Source of the DNA: Microvirga antarctica
GTDB lineage: Bacteria > Pseudomonadota > Alphaproteobacteria > Rhizobiales > Beijerinckiaceae
DNA: 64,000 nt
Assembly: GCF_017921815.1 (NCBI RefSeq)
Contig: NZ_JAGEMM010000001.1
Coordinates: forward strand, 620,001 to 684,000
Reading direction: 5' to 3'
Shown in pieces: positions 8,920 to 17,735 of this stretch. The translations under genes and the position numbers were made by a program. The notes below the pieces were generated by a model. It was not told the DNA's origin. It did not search any database and saw nothing but the letters and a program-made list of their open reading frames with translations. Numbering within the stretch: position 1 is the stretch's first letter; each line of letters starts with the position of its first letter.

Positions 8920-9355
8920 GGGCGGCCGGGCGGCTGTAGATATCGGGATCGTCGCGCGTCATGAAGCGCTCGGGAAATGGCAGCGGCGTGAAGCCATATT
9001 GCGCATAGAGCGAATGGGCGTCGCGGGTCGCCAGCATCCAACGGCGCAGGCCCTGCACGTCCGGATGGGCCATCACGAACGCAATCAGGTGCTTGCCCGC
9101 CCCCCTGCCCCGCACCGAGGGGCTCACGAAGACATCGGCCAGATAGGCAAAGGTCGCCCGGTCGGTGACGACCCGGGCGAAGCCTGCCATGACACCCTCC
9201 CCGTCCCGGAGGGCGAAGCACAGGGAATGGGCGAGCGAGCGATCGAACGTCGCCCGCGGAATGCCCTTGGCCCAGTAACTGTCCTGCGCGATCCAACCGT
9301 AGACCATGTCGATCTCGGCAGGATCGAGCGTTGTGGAAACGCTCCATTCGGTCAT
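8912..9355 (-). CDS. GNAT family N-acetyltransferase
   Basis: A 147-residue small-molecule GNAT enzyme. The acetyl-CoA binding motif A is visible as VFVSPSVRGRGAGKHLI, and the late YAQYGFTPLPFPERFMTR is a usual C-terminal signature of this branch. The ATG at 9355 is chosen because it overlaps the stop of the Deg protease gene (ATGA), a clear coupling arrangement; an in-frame codon at 9409 would lie well inside that gene. It bridges the protease and rarA in one operon. Substrate unknown. Confidence 0.82.
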   Translation of the reverse strand: MTEWSVSTTLDPAEIDMVYGWIAQDSYWAKGIPRATFDRSLAHSLCFALRDGEGVMAGFARVVTDRATFAYLADVFVSPSVRGRGAGKHLIAFVMAHPDVQGLRRWMLATRDAHSLYAQYGFTPLPFPERFMTRDDPDIYSRPAARE

Positions 9356-10791
9356 CGGCCGAGCACGGTCGAAAACACGCGACCGCCCCTGTTGATGGTC
9401 ATTTCCCAATAGGTGCCTCCCCGCGCCACGAGCCGTTCGGCGTCCTTCGTGGAGGTGAGCCGGTCGCCGTTGATGGCCACGATCTGATCGCCCTTCTGGA
9501 AGCCGACGCTGGCCGCAACGCCGCGCTCGTCCACATCCGACACGATCACGCCATCCTCCGCAACATCGACCTGGAACTCTTCCGCCACTGCCGGCGACAG
9601 GTTGACGAGGGTCGCGCCGGCAAGCGGCGAGCGGGCGCGGATGACGACCGGATCGCGTGCCGGCCGCTCCGGCGGCGGCAACAGGCTCACGCGCAATTCC
9701 AGCCGCTTGCCGTCCCGCAGCAGGGTGAGCGGGGTCTGCCCCTGGGTGCCCTTGAGGGTGAAGCGATAGCCGAACGCATCCGGATTATCGACCGCCTGCC
9801 CGTCCACGGCGAGAATCGCGTCACCGCGTTTAAGTCCCGCCTCGGCCGCCGGCCCCTTGTCGTAGACCGACGTCACCATGACGCCTGTCGGACGTGACAG
9901 GCCGAGGCTCGTGGCGATCTCGCCGTCGACCGATTGCAGGCGCGCCCCGAGCCATGGCCGCACGACCTTGGGCGAGCCGCCCTTGGCCGAATTCAGCACC
10001 ACGCGGGCCATGCTGGACGGGATGGCGAAGCCCAGCCCCACATTGCCGCCCGACTTCGAAAAGATCGCCGTGTTGATGCCGACAAGCCTGCCATTCATGT
10101 CGATGAGGCCGCCGCCGGAATTGCCCGGATTGATCGCCGCATCGGTCTGGATGAAAAACTGGTAATCCGACACGCCGACCTGCGTGCGCGCCAGCGCGGA
10201 CACGATCCCCTGCGTCACCGTCTGACCCACCCCGAATGGGTTGCCGACCGCCAGCACCAGATCGCCCACCTGCAGGGCCTCGGAATCGCCGAGCTGCAGC
10301 ACCTGGAGGTCGCTCGCATTCTTCATCCGCAGCACGGCGAGATCGGTGCGCGGATCGCGCAGGACGATCTCGGCCTCGAATTCCCGGCGATCCGCCAGCG
10401 CCACCTTCACCTCGGTCATGTTCTCGATGACGTGGTTGTTGGTGATGACGAGACCGGACGCATCGACGATGACGCCCGACCCCAGCGAACTCTGCGAGCG
10501 CCCGGGCGGGACGCTTGGCCCACCCTCCCCGAAGAACCGCCTGAAGAAATCTTCCATGCCGGCATTCTGCCGCCGCTCCGAGCGGGTCGCATACACGTTC
10601 ACAACCGCGCCCGCCGTCTCGCGGACGATCGGCGCGAAGGATAATTGCACCTGCGCCTTGCTCTCCGGCACCGCACGGCTCTGATCCTGCGCGTGGGACG
10701 CCAGCGGACCGAACCCGACGAGACATGCGCCCACGAGGGCGAAGCGGCGAAAAGCGTTGCGCATGAGATGCGAATCCAATCGGAAGGTCAT
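9352..10791 (-). CDS. Periplasmic Deg/Do family serine endoprotease (DegP/DegQ-like)
   Basis: A 479-residue HtrA-type protease. An N-terminal signal segment (roughly 10-35) directs it to the periplasm. The chymotrypsin-like domain has the triad in NNHVIENM (His120), DPRTDLAVL (Asp150) and NPGNSGGGL (Ser225), followed by two PDZ domains (about 285-375 and 390-479) for substrate recognition and oligomerisation. It degrades misfolded envelope proteins. Translation may start at the ATG at 10764, nine codons in, which gives a more usual signal peptide. It heads the operon with the GNAT gene and rarA. Confidence 0.92.
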   Translation of the reverse strand: MTFRLDSHLMRNAFRRFALVGACLVGFGPLASHAQDQSRAVPESKAQVQLSFAPIVRETAGAVVNVYATRSERRQNAGMEDFFRRFFGEGGPSVPPGRSQSSLGSGVIVDASGLVITNNHVIENMTEVKVALADRREFEAEIVLRDPRTDLAVLRMKNASDLQVLQLGDSEALQVGDLVLAVGNPFGVGQTVTQGIVSALARTQVGVSDYQFFIQTDAAINPGNSGGGLIDMNGRLVGINTAIFSKSGGNVGLGFAIPSSMARVVLNSAKGGSPKVVRPWLGARLQSVDGEIATSLGLSRPTGVMVTSVYDKGPAAEAGLKRGDAILAVDGQAVDNPDAFGYRFTLKGTQGQTPLTLLRDGKRLELRVSLLPPPERPARDPVVIRARSPLAGATLVNLSPAVAEEFQVDVAEDGVIVSDVDERGVAASVGFQKGDQIVAINGDRLTSTKDAERLVARGGTYWEMTINRGGRVFSTVLGR

Positions 10792-11053
10792 GAGAATGGC
10801 ATAAGAGGTGGGGGGGCAAACGGCAAATTCCAGCCCGGTGGCGAGGGGTGAGGCAAAGATGCCTTATACCTTCAGGAGTTCTTGTTATGTTCCGGAAGCA
10901 TGACCTTTTGTGGGACCAGGGATCGGTCTGTGGTCACACATGCCGTCCCCACTCGGCACGGATGAACGGCACCCGCTGCGACATCAGACCGGCGATGGAA
11001 GCCACGTCATTGGACACGATCGCGCTTCGCAACCAGGCTTCCGCCCTCCGGGC

Positions 11054-12388
11054 CTACCCTTGGATATTCTCAGATGCAACGCGCTTCCTCGCCTGACAGA
11101 TACGAGCCACGATGTCCGCACGGTCGCAGCGAGCCACAGGCGCTCTCTCTGCAGTTTCAGCGAGCTTGTCGAGTTGGACCACAACAGCGTGCTGCGCGGC
11201 TTCTGTTCGGAGGATAGGAGAGAGATCGCCCAAGACGTCGGCTATCCGGATCAGCACAGCTGGGGTGGAGCTCCCCGCTTGCCGGATGGCGTCGAAGGCG
11301 GCATCGACCAGTCCAGCAAAGTCAGAGAGCTTTGCGATCACACGAACCTCGCCCGCCGCGTCTCGGAGGCGGGTGCGCGGCAGCGGACGTCCGAGAATAT
11401 CCTCGAGCGCGGCTCCGAGCTGGTTGACGACGGCGATCGCGGTGTAGGGGTCATTGATCCCTGGGGACAAGGCACGCAGGGCGATCTCGACAAGTTGTCG
11501 CAATCCATATTCCAGGTCCTGGGCGGGACTACGCTCAGGACCGATGACAAAAGCCCGACGGACTTCGTCGATTTCATCATCGTTTAGTGTGTTGTTTCCA
11601 AAGACGAGAACATGCTCGCCATTGTGCAAAAGGAAATGTCCCGCTCTGACGTTCACTTGCAGGGCCGTTTTTGCTGTTTTTGCCACGGCGACAAGCCGAT
11701 CATAGTCGACCACCTGTATGTAGCCGACATGATTCAGCGCTATGGTCGCGACGCAGGCGCCCTCTGGCCCGCCTTCTGAAGCGTCGCCATCATTCTCCTC
11801 CAAGTCGCCATCGCTCTCCTTCAACATGCTGCCCAAGTTGCGCCGCAGATCGCCAGCGATCCGTTCGACGACGTTGTCGGCGATGATTGAACGGGCAATC
11901 TTGTGGACGTAGAACAGCAGCGCAAAGAGACAAACGATCGTGAGTGCACTGCCAATTGTCACTGCGATGTGCGGGACACCCTCCGCCCCGAGGGTCTCGT
12001 CCAGACTGCGCAAGATGACGAGGACATAAAGGATGGTCCCGAGGAACAAACCCAGGACCGTCTGAATCTGCCGGTCGGCCATGAACGTCGTGATGAGGCG
12101 CGGCCCGAGCTGATTTGCCGATAGGGTGAGGATGACGAACGTCATCGAGACGATGAGCGATGTCATCGTCATCAAGCCGGATAGCAGGCTGGAGAGCAAC
12201 CCACGAGCGGACTGGGCATCGCCACCGTAGAGCCACCACAGGCCACTGCCCGTTGTCCCTCTTTCAAAGAGAAACGCACCCGAGGTAAGGATCCAATAGG
12301 CGAGGACGAGGGAGAAGCCGCTGATGGCCAGTGGAATGATCCAAAGCTGTCCACGAAGGCGGGCAAGGATATTGCGAAATCGGCCCAT
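11054..12388 (-). CDS. DUF2254 family membrane protein
   Basis: A 444-residue protein matching the DUF2254 family by its layout: two N-terminal hydrophobic segments (about 14-36 and 60-85), two more near 105-160 (including VLGLFLGTILYVLVILRSL), then a soluble cytoplasmic half. The sequences GYIQVVDYDRLVAVA and ALRALSPGINDPYTAIAVVNQLG are characteristic of the family. The family has no established function. It stands between the Deg operon and the cupin gene and is not normally part of the neighbouring ribosomal cluster. Confidence 0.85.
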   Translation of the reverse strand: MGRFRNILARLRGQLWIIPLAISGFSLVLAYWILTSGAFLFERGTTGSGLWWLYGGDAQSARGLLSSLLSGLMTMTSLIVSMTFVILTLSANQLGPRLITTFMADRQIQTVLGLFLGTILYVLVILRSLDETLGAEGVPHIAVTIGSALTIVCLFALLFYVHKIARSIIADNVVERIAGDLRRNLGSMLKESDGDLEENDGDASEGGPEGACVATIALNHVGYIQVVDYDRLVAVAKTAKTALQVNVRAGHFLLHNGEHVLVFGNNTLNDDEIDEVRRAFVIGPERSPAQDLEYGLRQLVEIALRALSPGINDPYTAIAVVNQLGAALEDILGRPLPRTRLRDAAGEVRVIAKLSDFAGLVDAAFDAIRQAGSSTPAVLIRIADVLGDLSPILRTEAAQHAVVVQLDKLAETAERAPVARCDRADIVARICQARKRVASENIQG

Positions 12389-12777
12389 TAATGATCGACC
12401 CGATGGAGACTTGGAAGAACCCCGGCCACCCTCTCCATCATGCCGGCAGACCCGTGCGTGGTGCCTTTTGCGGTGCCTGAGTACGGATCAATCCAGAATT
12501 CTCTTCTCTTGCAAGGCTGACCACAGACTGCGCGGCGGCGTCGACACGCCCTGGACATAAGATCTGCTGCGATCGTGCGAGGAGTTGAGGCCGCCGTCGT
12601 TTGGATGTCAACTCGCCCCCCTCTACATGACGTTCGACTTGATCGAAAGCGATCACCCCGACATCCCCAATGGATTTAAGCTTCATCGGCAATGACCAGC
12701 GAGCCCAGACACAAGAGACAAGGCACCTCTATCCGTGGATCGATGTCCAACCCGCCTTTGAGGAGAGAGCAGCCGCG
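12389..12777. other. Intergenic region between divergent DUF2254 and cupin genes
   Basis: No convincing gene. It should hold the promoters for both flanking genes, but I could not pick a good -35/-10 pair. An open frame of 84 codons on the minus strand at 12438-12692 has no clear ribosome binding site and composition typical of a shadow. The last 20 bases hold the AGGAGAG ribosome binding site of the cupin gene. Confidence 0.5.
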
Positions 12778-13305
12778 ATGACACAGGTGAACCGACCCTC
12801 CTGTATTGCCCACTGGTCCGCCATCGAGCGCCCGGACGACGCGCGCTATGAGGGGGACGACGAATTGCTGAGTATTCGCGCGCCGTTTGCGCGGCATTTC
12901 GGCCTGACGGCGCTGGGGATCAACCACGAACGGCTGCCTCCCGGCCGGCGCACCTCCTTTCCGCACGCGGAGAGCGCCGAGGAAGAGTTCGTCTACGTGA
13001 TCGCGGGCACCCCGGACGTCTGGCTCGACGGCGAATTGCATCGCCTTCAACCCGGAGACGGGATCGGCTTTCCGGCCGGGACCGGTCTCTCGCACAGCTT
13101 TCTCAACAACACCGAGACGGAGGTGCAGTTGCTTGTGGTGGGCGAGCCCGCCAAACCCGAGAACCGGGTGGTCTATCCGCGCAATCCCGATCGACAGGCG
13201 CTGCGCACGGACTGGTGGGACGATGCCCCTGTCCGGCGATTGGGCGACCACGATGGTCTGACCGATCAGGTCCGCGCCAGGAAGGCGACAAAGGGCAAAC
13301 CTTGA
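12778..13305 (+). CDS. Cupin domain protein
   Basis: A 175-residue single-domain cupin. The ATG at 12778 is preceded by AGGAGAG; an in-frame start at 12670 would add 36 poorly structured residues. Cupin motif 1 is around RTSFPHAESAEEEFVYVIAG (His63, Glu70) and motif 2 is the GDGIGFPAGTGLSHSFLNN segment (His106), so a metal site is plausible though with fewer His ligands than classic oxygenases. The C-terminal RTDWWDDAP segment is typical of a group of cupins of unknown activity. It is a plus-strand single gene. Confidence 0.78.
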   Translation: MTQVNRPSCIAHWSAIERPDDARYEGDDELLSIRAPFARHFGLTALGINHERLPPGRRTSFPHAESAEEEFVYVIAGTPDVWLDGELHRLQPGDGIGFPAGTGLSHSFLNNTETEVQLLVVGEPAKPENRVVYPRNPDRQALRTDWWDDAPVRRLGDHDGLTDQVRARKATKGKP

Positions 13306-13743
13306 GCGCATGGCGACCAAGAAAGGCCGCCGCCCGTTCGCTCCACCCCGTCGAGCGGCACATCGTTCGCCTGTTCCGTAGCGAGACTGGATCGAAACGC
13401 CGACGGCCATCGGGGAAGCGTGACCGTCGCGCCTGATCGCCGTCCCGATGCGGTTCGAGCAAGACGGTTGTCGGGTTCTCGGCAGGCGCCGCCCTTGACC
13501 TGCACCAACGGTGCGGGGCCGGCGATCTGACGCCAATCAAACGTCCGCTCCCGAAACGTCAGCGGATTGCGAAGCCTGCACAAGGCGGATGTTTCGTTCC
13601 CCAGAGGAAACGCCGTCGAACAGCAACACCGGACGGATCCGTCGCTTGACGGCTATCAGACGCCTACTCTTGACCTGTCGGCGGTTCCCGAAGACTGCGA
13701 GACCATCCTGCTCTCATCTCTGGGGACGCCGTCGGGCCAGGCC
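13306..13743. other. Intergenic region, no gene seen
   Basis: Between the plus-strand cupin gene and the end of rplQ. Open frames on both strands lack ribosome binding sites and any recognisable protein pattern. No terminator for the cupin gene was found. Confidence 0.5.
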
Positions 13744-13773
13744 AATAAAAAGGGCGACCCGAAGGCCGCCCTT
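13744..13773 (-). terminator. Intrinsic terminator of the alpha operon (after rplQ)
   Basis: Read on the minus strand, a 7-bp perfect stem (AAGGGCG / CGCCCTT, plus-strand 13750-13756 and 13767-13773) is followed at once by a T-run. It lies 22 bases past the rplQ stop and would end the rpsM-rpsK-rpoA-rplQ transcript. Confidence 0.85.
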
Positions 13774-13795
13774 GAAATCACGCGATTGCGAAGGA

Positions 13796-14218
13796 TTACT
13801 CCGCAGCGTCAGCAACCTCGTCGCGCTGGCTCGGGCCGGAATCGAGGCCGCGGGCATTGACGTCCCGGTCGACGAATTCGATGACGGCCATCGGCGCGTT
13901 GTCGCCGTAGCGGAAGCCTGCCTTCAGAACGCGGCAATAGCCGCCCTGGCGCGACTGGTAGCGGGGGCCGATGACGGCGAACAGCTTGCGGACCATGTCC
14001 TCGTCACGCAGCTGCGCCATCGCCTGGCGGCGGGCATGCAGGTCGCCGCGCTTGCCGAGGGTGATGAGCTTCTCCACGACCGGACGCAGGTCCTTGGCCT
14101 TGGGCAGGGTGGTGATGATCTGCTCGTGCTTGATCAAAGCTGCCGCCATGTTGGCGAACATTGCAAGACGGTGTTCGGACGTGCGGTTGAACCGACGACC
14201 ACGAAATCCATGACGCAT
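13796..14218 (-). CDS. rplQ: 50S ribosomal protein L17
   Basis: A 140-residue L17, a large-subunit protein near the peptide exit tunnel. It begins [17 protein letters not shown], the invariant L17 N terminus, and contains the LITTLPKAK-like segment ([23 protein letters not shown]). The C-terminal extension after residue 117 is of the usual alphaproteobacterial type. It is the last gene of the alpha operon and is followed by a strong terminator. It lies 114 bases after rpoA. Confidence 0.97.
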   Translation of the reverse strand: MRHGFRGRRFNRTSEHRLAMFANMAAALIKHEQIITTLPKAKDLRPVVEKLITLGKRGDLHARRQAMAQLRDEDMVRKLFAVIGPRYQSRQGGYCRVLKAGFRYGDNAPMAVIEFVDRDVNARGLDSGPSQRDEVADAAE

Positions 14219-14332
14219 GGCTATCTCCTGATTTTACGGTCGCCGGGCCAAGGTACGACCGTTCGTTTCCTGATGGATAAAGTCCGTGCCGAAAGGCGGC
14301 GGAGGGCTTGGAACCCTTCGCCGCCACGCGGC

Positions 14333-15355
14333 CTAGTAGTGTTCTTCGAAGCGCTTGGCGAGATCTTCGATGTTCTCGGGCGGCCAGCCCGGCACATCCA
14401 TGCCGAGGTGGAGACCCATGGAGGCGAGAACTTCCTTGATCTCGTTGAGCGACTTGCGGCCGAAATTCGGAGTCCGCAGCATCTCGGCTTCCGACTTCTG
14501 GATGAGGTCGCCGATATAGACGATGTTGTCGTTCTTCAGGCAGTTTGCCGAACGGACCGACAGCTCGAGCTCGTCGACCTTCTTGAGAAGCGCAGGGTTG
14601 AACGGCAGCTGCGGCGCAGCGGTCGCGGTCTCTTCCTTGCGGGGCTCTTCGAAGTTGACGAAAACCTGGAGCTGATCCTGGAGGATACGGGCCGCATAGG
14701 CGACCGCGTCTTCCGGGGTGATCGAGCCGTTGGTCTCGACCGTCATGATGAGCTTGTCGTAATCGAGAATCTGGCCCTCGCGGGTGTTCTCGATCCGGTA
14801 CGAGACCTTCTTGACGGGGCTGTAGAGCGAATCGACCGGGATGAGGCCGATCGGCGCGTCTTCCGAGCGGTTGCGCTCGGCCGGCACGTAGCCCTTGCCC
14901 ATGTCGACAGTGAATTCCATGCGGATTTCAGCGCCCTCGTCCAGCGTGCAGAGCACGAGTTCGGGGTTCAGGATCTGCACGTCGCCGACGGTGTTGATGT
15001 CGCCCGCCGTGACGAGGCCGGGGCCCGTCTTGCGAAGGGTCATGCGCTTGGCGCCCTCGCCCTGCATGCGGATCGCAACCGTCTTTACGTTGAGCACGAT
15101 GTCCGTCACGTCCTCGCGGACGCCCGGGATCGACGAGAACTCATGCAGCACGCCGTCGATGTGGATCGACGTAACCGCCGCGCCCTGGAGGGACGACAGC
15201 AGCACGCGGCGCAGGGAGTTACCGAGCGTCGTGCCGAAACCACGCTCGAGGGGCTCGGCCACGACCGTCGCAACGCGCTTCGGATCGTCGCCAGGCGCGA
15301 CCTCAAGTTTGTTCGGCTTAATCAGTTCTTGCCAGTTCTTCTGGATCACAACCAC
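14333..15355 (-). CDS. rpoA: RNA polymerase alpha subunit
   Basis: A 340-residue RNA polymerase alpha subunit. The N-terminal domain (1-235) has the dimerisation and assembly signature [29 protein letters not shown] linker follows, then the C-terminal domain (about 260-340) with the helix-hairpin-helix motif [27 protein letters not shown] that contacts promoter UP elements and activators. Full length. It sits between rpsK and rplQ in the alpha operon. Confidence 0.98.
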   Translation of the reverse strand: MVVIQKNWQELIKPNKLEVAPGDDPKRVATVVAEPLERGFGTTLGNSLRRVLLSSLQGAAVTSIHIDGVLHEFSSIPGVREDVTDIVLNVKTVAIRMQGEGAKRMTLRKTGPGLVTAGDINTVGDVQILNPELVLCTLDEGAEIRMEFTVDMGKGYVPAERNRSEDAPIGLIPVDSLYSPVKKVSYRIENTREGQILDYDKLIMTVETNGSITPEDAVAYAARILQDQLQVFVNFEEPRKEETATAAPQLPFNPALLKKVDELELSVRSANCLKNDNIVYIGDLIQKSEAEMLRTPNFGRKSLNEIKEVLASMGLHLGMDVPGWPPENIEDLAKRFEEHY

Positions 15356-15442
15356 ACCTCTTCAAGGTACGGCTTGCGGGGCGACCCGGGGGCCGCCCGT
15401 TAAACCGGAAAGCGCGCGGGCAATCCCACGCGCCGGATGATC

Positions 15443-15832
15443 TTAGACGCGGCGACGCTTGCGCGGGCGGCAGCCATTATGCGGGATCGGCGTCACGTCA
15501 CGGATCGACGTGACGGTGAAGCCCGCCGACTGAAGCGCGCGCAAAGCGGATTCACGACCCGAACCGGGGCCAGAGACCTCGACTTCCAGGGTGCGCATGC
15601 CATGCTCGGATGCCTTACGGGCAGCGTCTTCGGCGGCAACCTGTGCGGCATAAGGGGTCGACTTGCGCGAACCCTTGAAGCCCATGGCGCCGGCGGACGA
15701 CCACGAGATCGTGTTGCCCTGCGCGTCCGTGATGGTGATCATCGTATTGTTGAACGAGGCGTTCACGTGAGCGACGCCCGACACGATGTTCTTGCGTTCG
15801 CGGCGGCGAACGCGGGTAGCTTCTTTGGCCAT
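15443..15832 (-). CDS. rpsK: 30S ribosomal protein S11
   Basis: A 129-residue S11, which lines the platform of the small subunit near the E site. The core [26 protein letters not shown] and the C terminus [19 protein letters not shown] are essentially invariant in bacteria. It lies between rpsM (183 bases upstream, unusually wide) and rpoA. Start and length fit the family. Confidence 0.98.
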   Translation of the reverse strand: MAKEATRVRRRERKNIVSGVAHVNASFNNTMITITDAQGNTISWSSAGAMGFKGSRKSTPYAAQVAAEDAARKASEHGMRTLEVEVSGPGSGRESALRALQSAGFTVTSIRDVTPIPHNGCRPRKRRRV

Positions 15833-16015
15833 TCTTCCTGTCCTTCAAACGCGCCCGTCATGCCAGGCGCTCGGGATTGATGTTTCGTCAGGCACGGCCG
15901 GCGGAGGCTCATGGCCCCTGCCGGGCAATTCGGAAATCGGCGGCGCAAATGCGACCGCCCGGGATCGCCGGCAAGAACCGGCGACGCCCGTGCAAGCGGG
16001 AAAACCCGCCCGGTC

Positions 16016-16384
16016 TTACTTCTTCTTGCCGGCGATCGGCTTGGACTTGCCCTTGCGGGTGCGCGCATTGGTGTGCGTGCGCTGTCCGCGAACCGGCAGG
16101 CTGCGCCGATGGCGCAGGCCACGATAGGCACCCAGATCCATCAGACGCTTGATGTTCATGGAGACGTCGCGACGCAGGTCGCCTTCCACCATGTAATCGC
16201 GGTCGATGGTCTCGCGGATCGCCAGGATCTCGGCGTCGGTCAGCTGGTTCACGCGACGCTCGGCCGGAATGTTGACCTTCGTCACGATCTCCTGCGCCTT
16301 CTTCGCGCCGATGCCGTGAATGTACTGGAGCGCGATGACAACGCGCTTGTTGGTCGGAATGTTGACGCCTGCAATACGGGCCAT
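16016..16384 (-). CDS. rpsM: 30S ribosomal protein S13
   Basis: A 122-residue S13 of the small-subunit head, contacting the A- and P-site tRNAs. The start [14 protein letters not shown] at 16384 is the family start; a codon four residues upstream is ignored. It has the H2TH-like [12 protein letters not shown] segment and the C terminus [14 protein letters not shown]. As first gene of the rpsM-rpsK-rpoA-rplQ unit it no longer follows adk directly: 1.8 kb of inserted DNA separates them. A promoter candidate lies about 155 bases upstream. Confidence 0.97.
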   Translation of the reverse strand: MARIAGVNIPTNKRVVIALQYIHGIGAKKAQEIVTKVNIPAERRVNQLTDAEILAIRETIDRDYMVEGDLRRDVSMNIKRLMDLGAYRGLRHRRSLPVRGQRTHTNARTRKGKSKPIAGKKK

Positions 16385-16538
16385 CGTGATCTCCATGTGG
16401 TCGGGGCAAAAGCCCCGGAGGAAGTGAAATCGCGCGTCCGGTGGAGGCCGGCCCCTGCGCGGGCTTTACGAACACAACAATCCGGAGCGGCCCCTCACGA
16501 GGCACTCCGGTTCGCGTCTTTCGATACGAGAACGGGTT

Positions 16539-16567
16539 CCATAGTGCAGCAAAGGCGGCGCGTCAAG
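16539..16567 (-). promoter_or_regulatory. Candidate sigma70 promoter for rpsM-rpsK-rpoA-rplQ
   Basis: Minus strand: CTTGAC (plus 16562-16567), a 17-base spacer, then CTATGG (plus 16539-16544). This matches the alphaproteobacterial housekeeping form (CTTGAC, 17, CTATAT-like). It gives a leader of about 150 bases before the rpsM start. Confidence 0.6.
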
Positions 16568-16793
16568 GGATTTTGGACGTCCACGGCCGGAGGGTAGAAG
16601 GGGCCGAACCGCTGAGGCGCCGTCCATCGTCGGAGGGAAGCATAGGGGCTGAAAAGGTCGGCTTCAACAGCGCGGCCTTTCCGCGTGATCCGATCGTAAC
16701 TCTCACACCCTCGAAACGCACGTTCCGTTTTCGTTCTTGACAATATGCCTATTGTGGATGATGTTGCATTTCTTGGTTCGAGAGGAGCTTGGC

Positions 16794-17120
16794 ATGCCTA
16801 ATGTTCAAATCGCCACCACCAGACGCTTGCCCTTCCAGGACCTTCCCGTCCTCCGTCATAGGCCCTCCCGTCCTCTATCAAACACCTTCCCGTGCTCAGT
16901 CAAACGTCTGTGGGCAGGCCATCGGTCACGGAACCTCAGGTCCTCCACGCACGCCGATGAGCCCAAGCTCACCTTCGCCTCACCGCAAAGCGTCGGGCGT
17001 ATTGATGCGGGTCCACTTTGGCGCGCCACGGAGGCTGATGGTGGTGGCCGCGAGCCAAAAGGGCCTGACATCACCAAGCTCAGTGACGCGCGTAAGAGAC
17101 GGGCAATGCACCTTCAATGA
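16794..17120 (+). CDS. Doubtful small hypothetical protein
   Basis: A 108-codon frame preceded by GAGAGGAG at good spacing and, 50 bases further up, by TTGACA. The translation is rich in Arg, Ser and Pro, has no domain I recognise and includes the part encoded by the three near-repeats at 16841-16902. It could be a degraded gene or chance. Opposite in direction to the ribosomal genes. Confidence 0.2.
   Translation: MPNVQIATTRRLPFQDLPVLRHRPSRPLSNTFPCSVKRLWAGHRSRNLRSSTHADEPKLTFASPQSVGRIDAGPLWRATEADGGGREPKGPDITKLSDARKRRAMHLQ
16841..16902. repeat. Three 18-base near-repeats with 22-base period
   Basis: Copies at 16841-16858 (CCTTCCCGTCCTCCGTCA), 16863-16880 (CCCTCCCGTCCTCTATCA) and 16885-16902 (CCTTCCCGTGCTCAGTCA), separated by 4-base spacers. 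Two to four mismatches separate copies. Too few and too imperfect for CRISPR; perhaps replication slippage or a set of binding sites. Confidence 0.6.
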
Positions 17121-17252
17121 GACTTTGAGGGGGCCCGTACTGTCATCCAGGGGTGGTTTCACGCGTGACGGCGAAGCGGCCCGATGCGGTCAGCGAAGGG
17201 CAACCGAAGTGACCGTCGACCACCCCCCGGCACCGAACGATTGAGCGTCAGA

Positions 17253-17591
17253 ATGCTGATCGCCACAAGGGAGCTCGAATTCGTCACGGACACGGGAGCC
17301 GTCGTCGCCGTCCCTGTGTGTGTCTTCGCCCCGGTGAAGACGGATCAGGACTGGGGCTGCCGTTACACGATCGGTTGGCCCAACGGCATCGACGCGCGAA
17401 CCATCTACGGCATTGATTCCGCTCAGGCCCTTGTGCTCGCGACCCAGGGCATCGGCAGCAGCCTGTACGCCAGCGACTACCATAAGACCGGGAGGCTCAG
17501 ATGGGTCGACCCCCATCAGGGATACGGCTTTCCGGTGACCAAAATCATTCGCGACATGCTCATCGGGTATGACAAGGAATCTGACGGATAG
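17253..17591 (+). CDS. Small hypothetical protein resembling the DUF6968 family
   Basis: A 112-residue soluble protein starting at the ATG at 17253. The pattern RELEFVTDTG near the start, WGCRYTIGWPNG in the middle, the Ala-rich helix SAQALVLATQGIGSSLYASDYH and the end with HQGYGFPV look like the family I know as DUF6968 (from memory, not searched). That family has no known function and is usually found as single genes in accessory positions. Here it points against the ribosomal genes, inside the spc-alpha array, which marks it as an insertion. Confidence 0.6.
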   Translation: MLIATRELEFVTDTGAVVAVPVCVFAPVKTDQDWGCRYTIGWPNGIDARTIYGIDSAQALVLATQGIGSSLYASDYHKTGRLRWVDPHQGYGFPVTKIIRDMLIGYDKESDG

Positions 17592-17689
17592 CTGAGTTTG
17601 TCGATACCGGACCGGGAGAAGGCGCGGCTGCTTTTCCAGTGAGAGGTGAGCGCGCTTTTAATGGCTCGCCTGCCTTCTGCAGCTTTGCC

Positions 17690-17735
17690 TGCCCTCTCGT
17701 CTTAGAATGTCCCGGACGGCCGCCGTCCTGGTCAA
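17690..17735 (-). pseudogene. Degenerate third remnant of the adk 3' end
   Basis: About 45 bases resembling the last 13 codons of adk: the minus-strand reading gives TAAVRDILRR against [10 protein letters not shown] in adk, and the DNA shares CCTGCCCT, CGTC, ATGTCC and GGCCGCCGTC in order. It lies directly at the outer edge of the tandem duplicate described at 17736-18080. Short, so chance similarity is not excluded. Confidence 0.4.

Larger units (their letters stand above)
16568..17252. other. Inserted non-core segment between rpsM promoter and DUF6968-like gene
   Basis: About 685 bases with no confident gene. It holds a TTGACA (16737-16742) with a weak downstream -10 on the plus strand, a plus-strand open frame from 16794 to 17120, and three 18-base near-repeats at 16841-16902. 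The rest shows nothing I can assign. Confidence 0.5.

Noticed and set aside
12438-12692. An 84-codon minus-strand frame between the DUF2254 and cupin genes
   Set aside because: No ribosome binding site, no recognisable pattern, overlaps the cupin leader.
16841-16902. Possible CRISPR array
   Set aside because: Only three imperfect units with 4-base spacers and no cas genes.
16980-17162. A 60-codon minus-strand frame in the inserted segment
   Set aside because: No start signal and no family pattern; it may be a remnant, but this cannot be supported.
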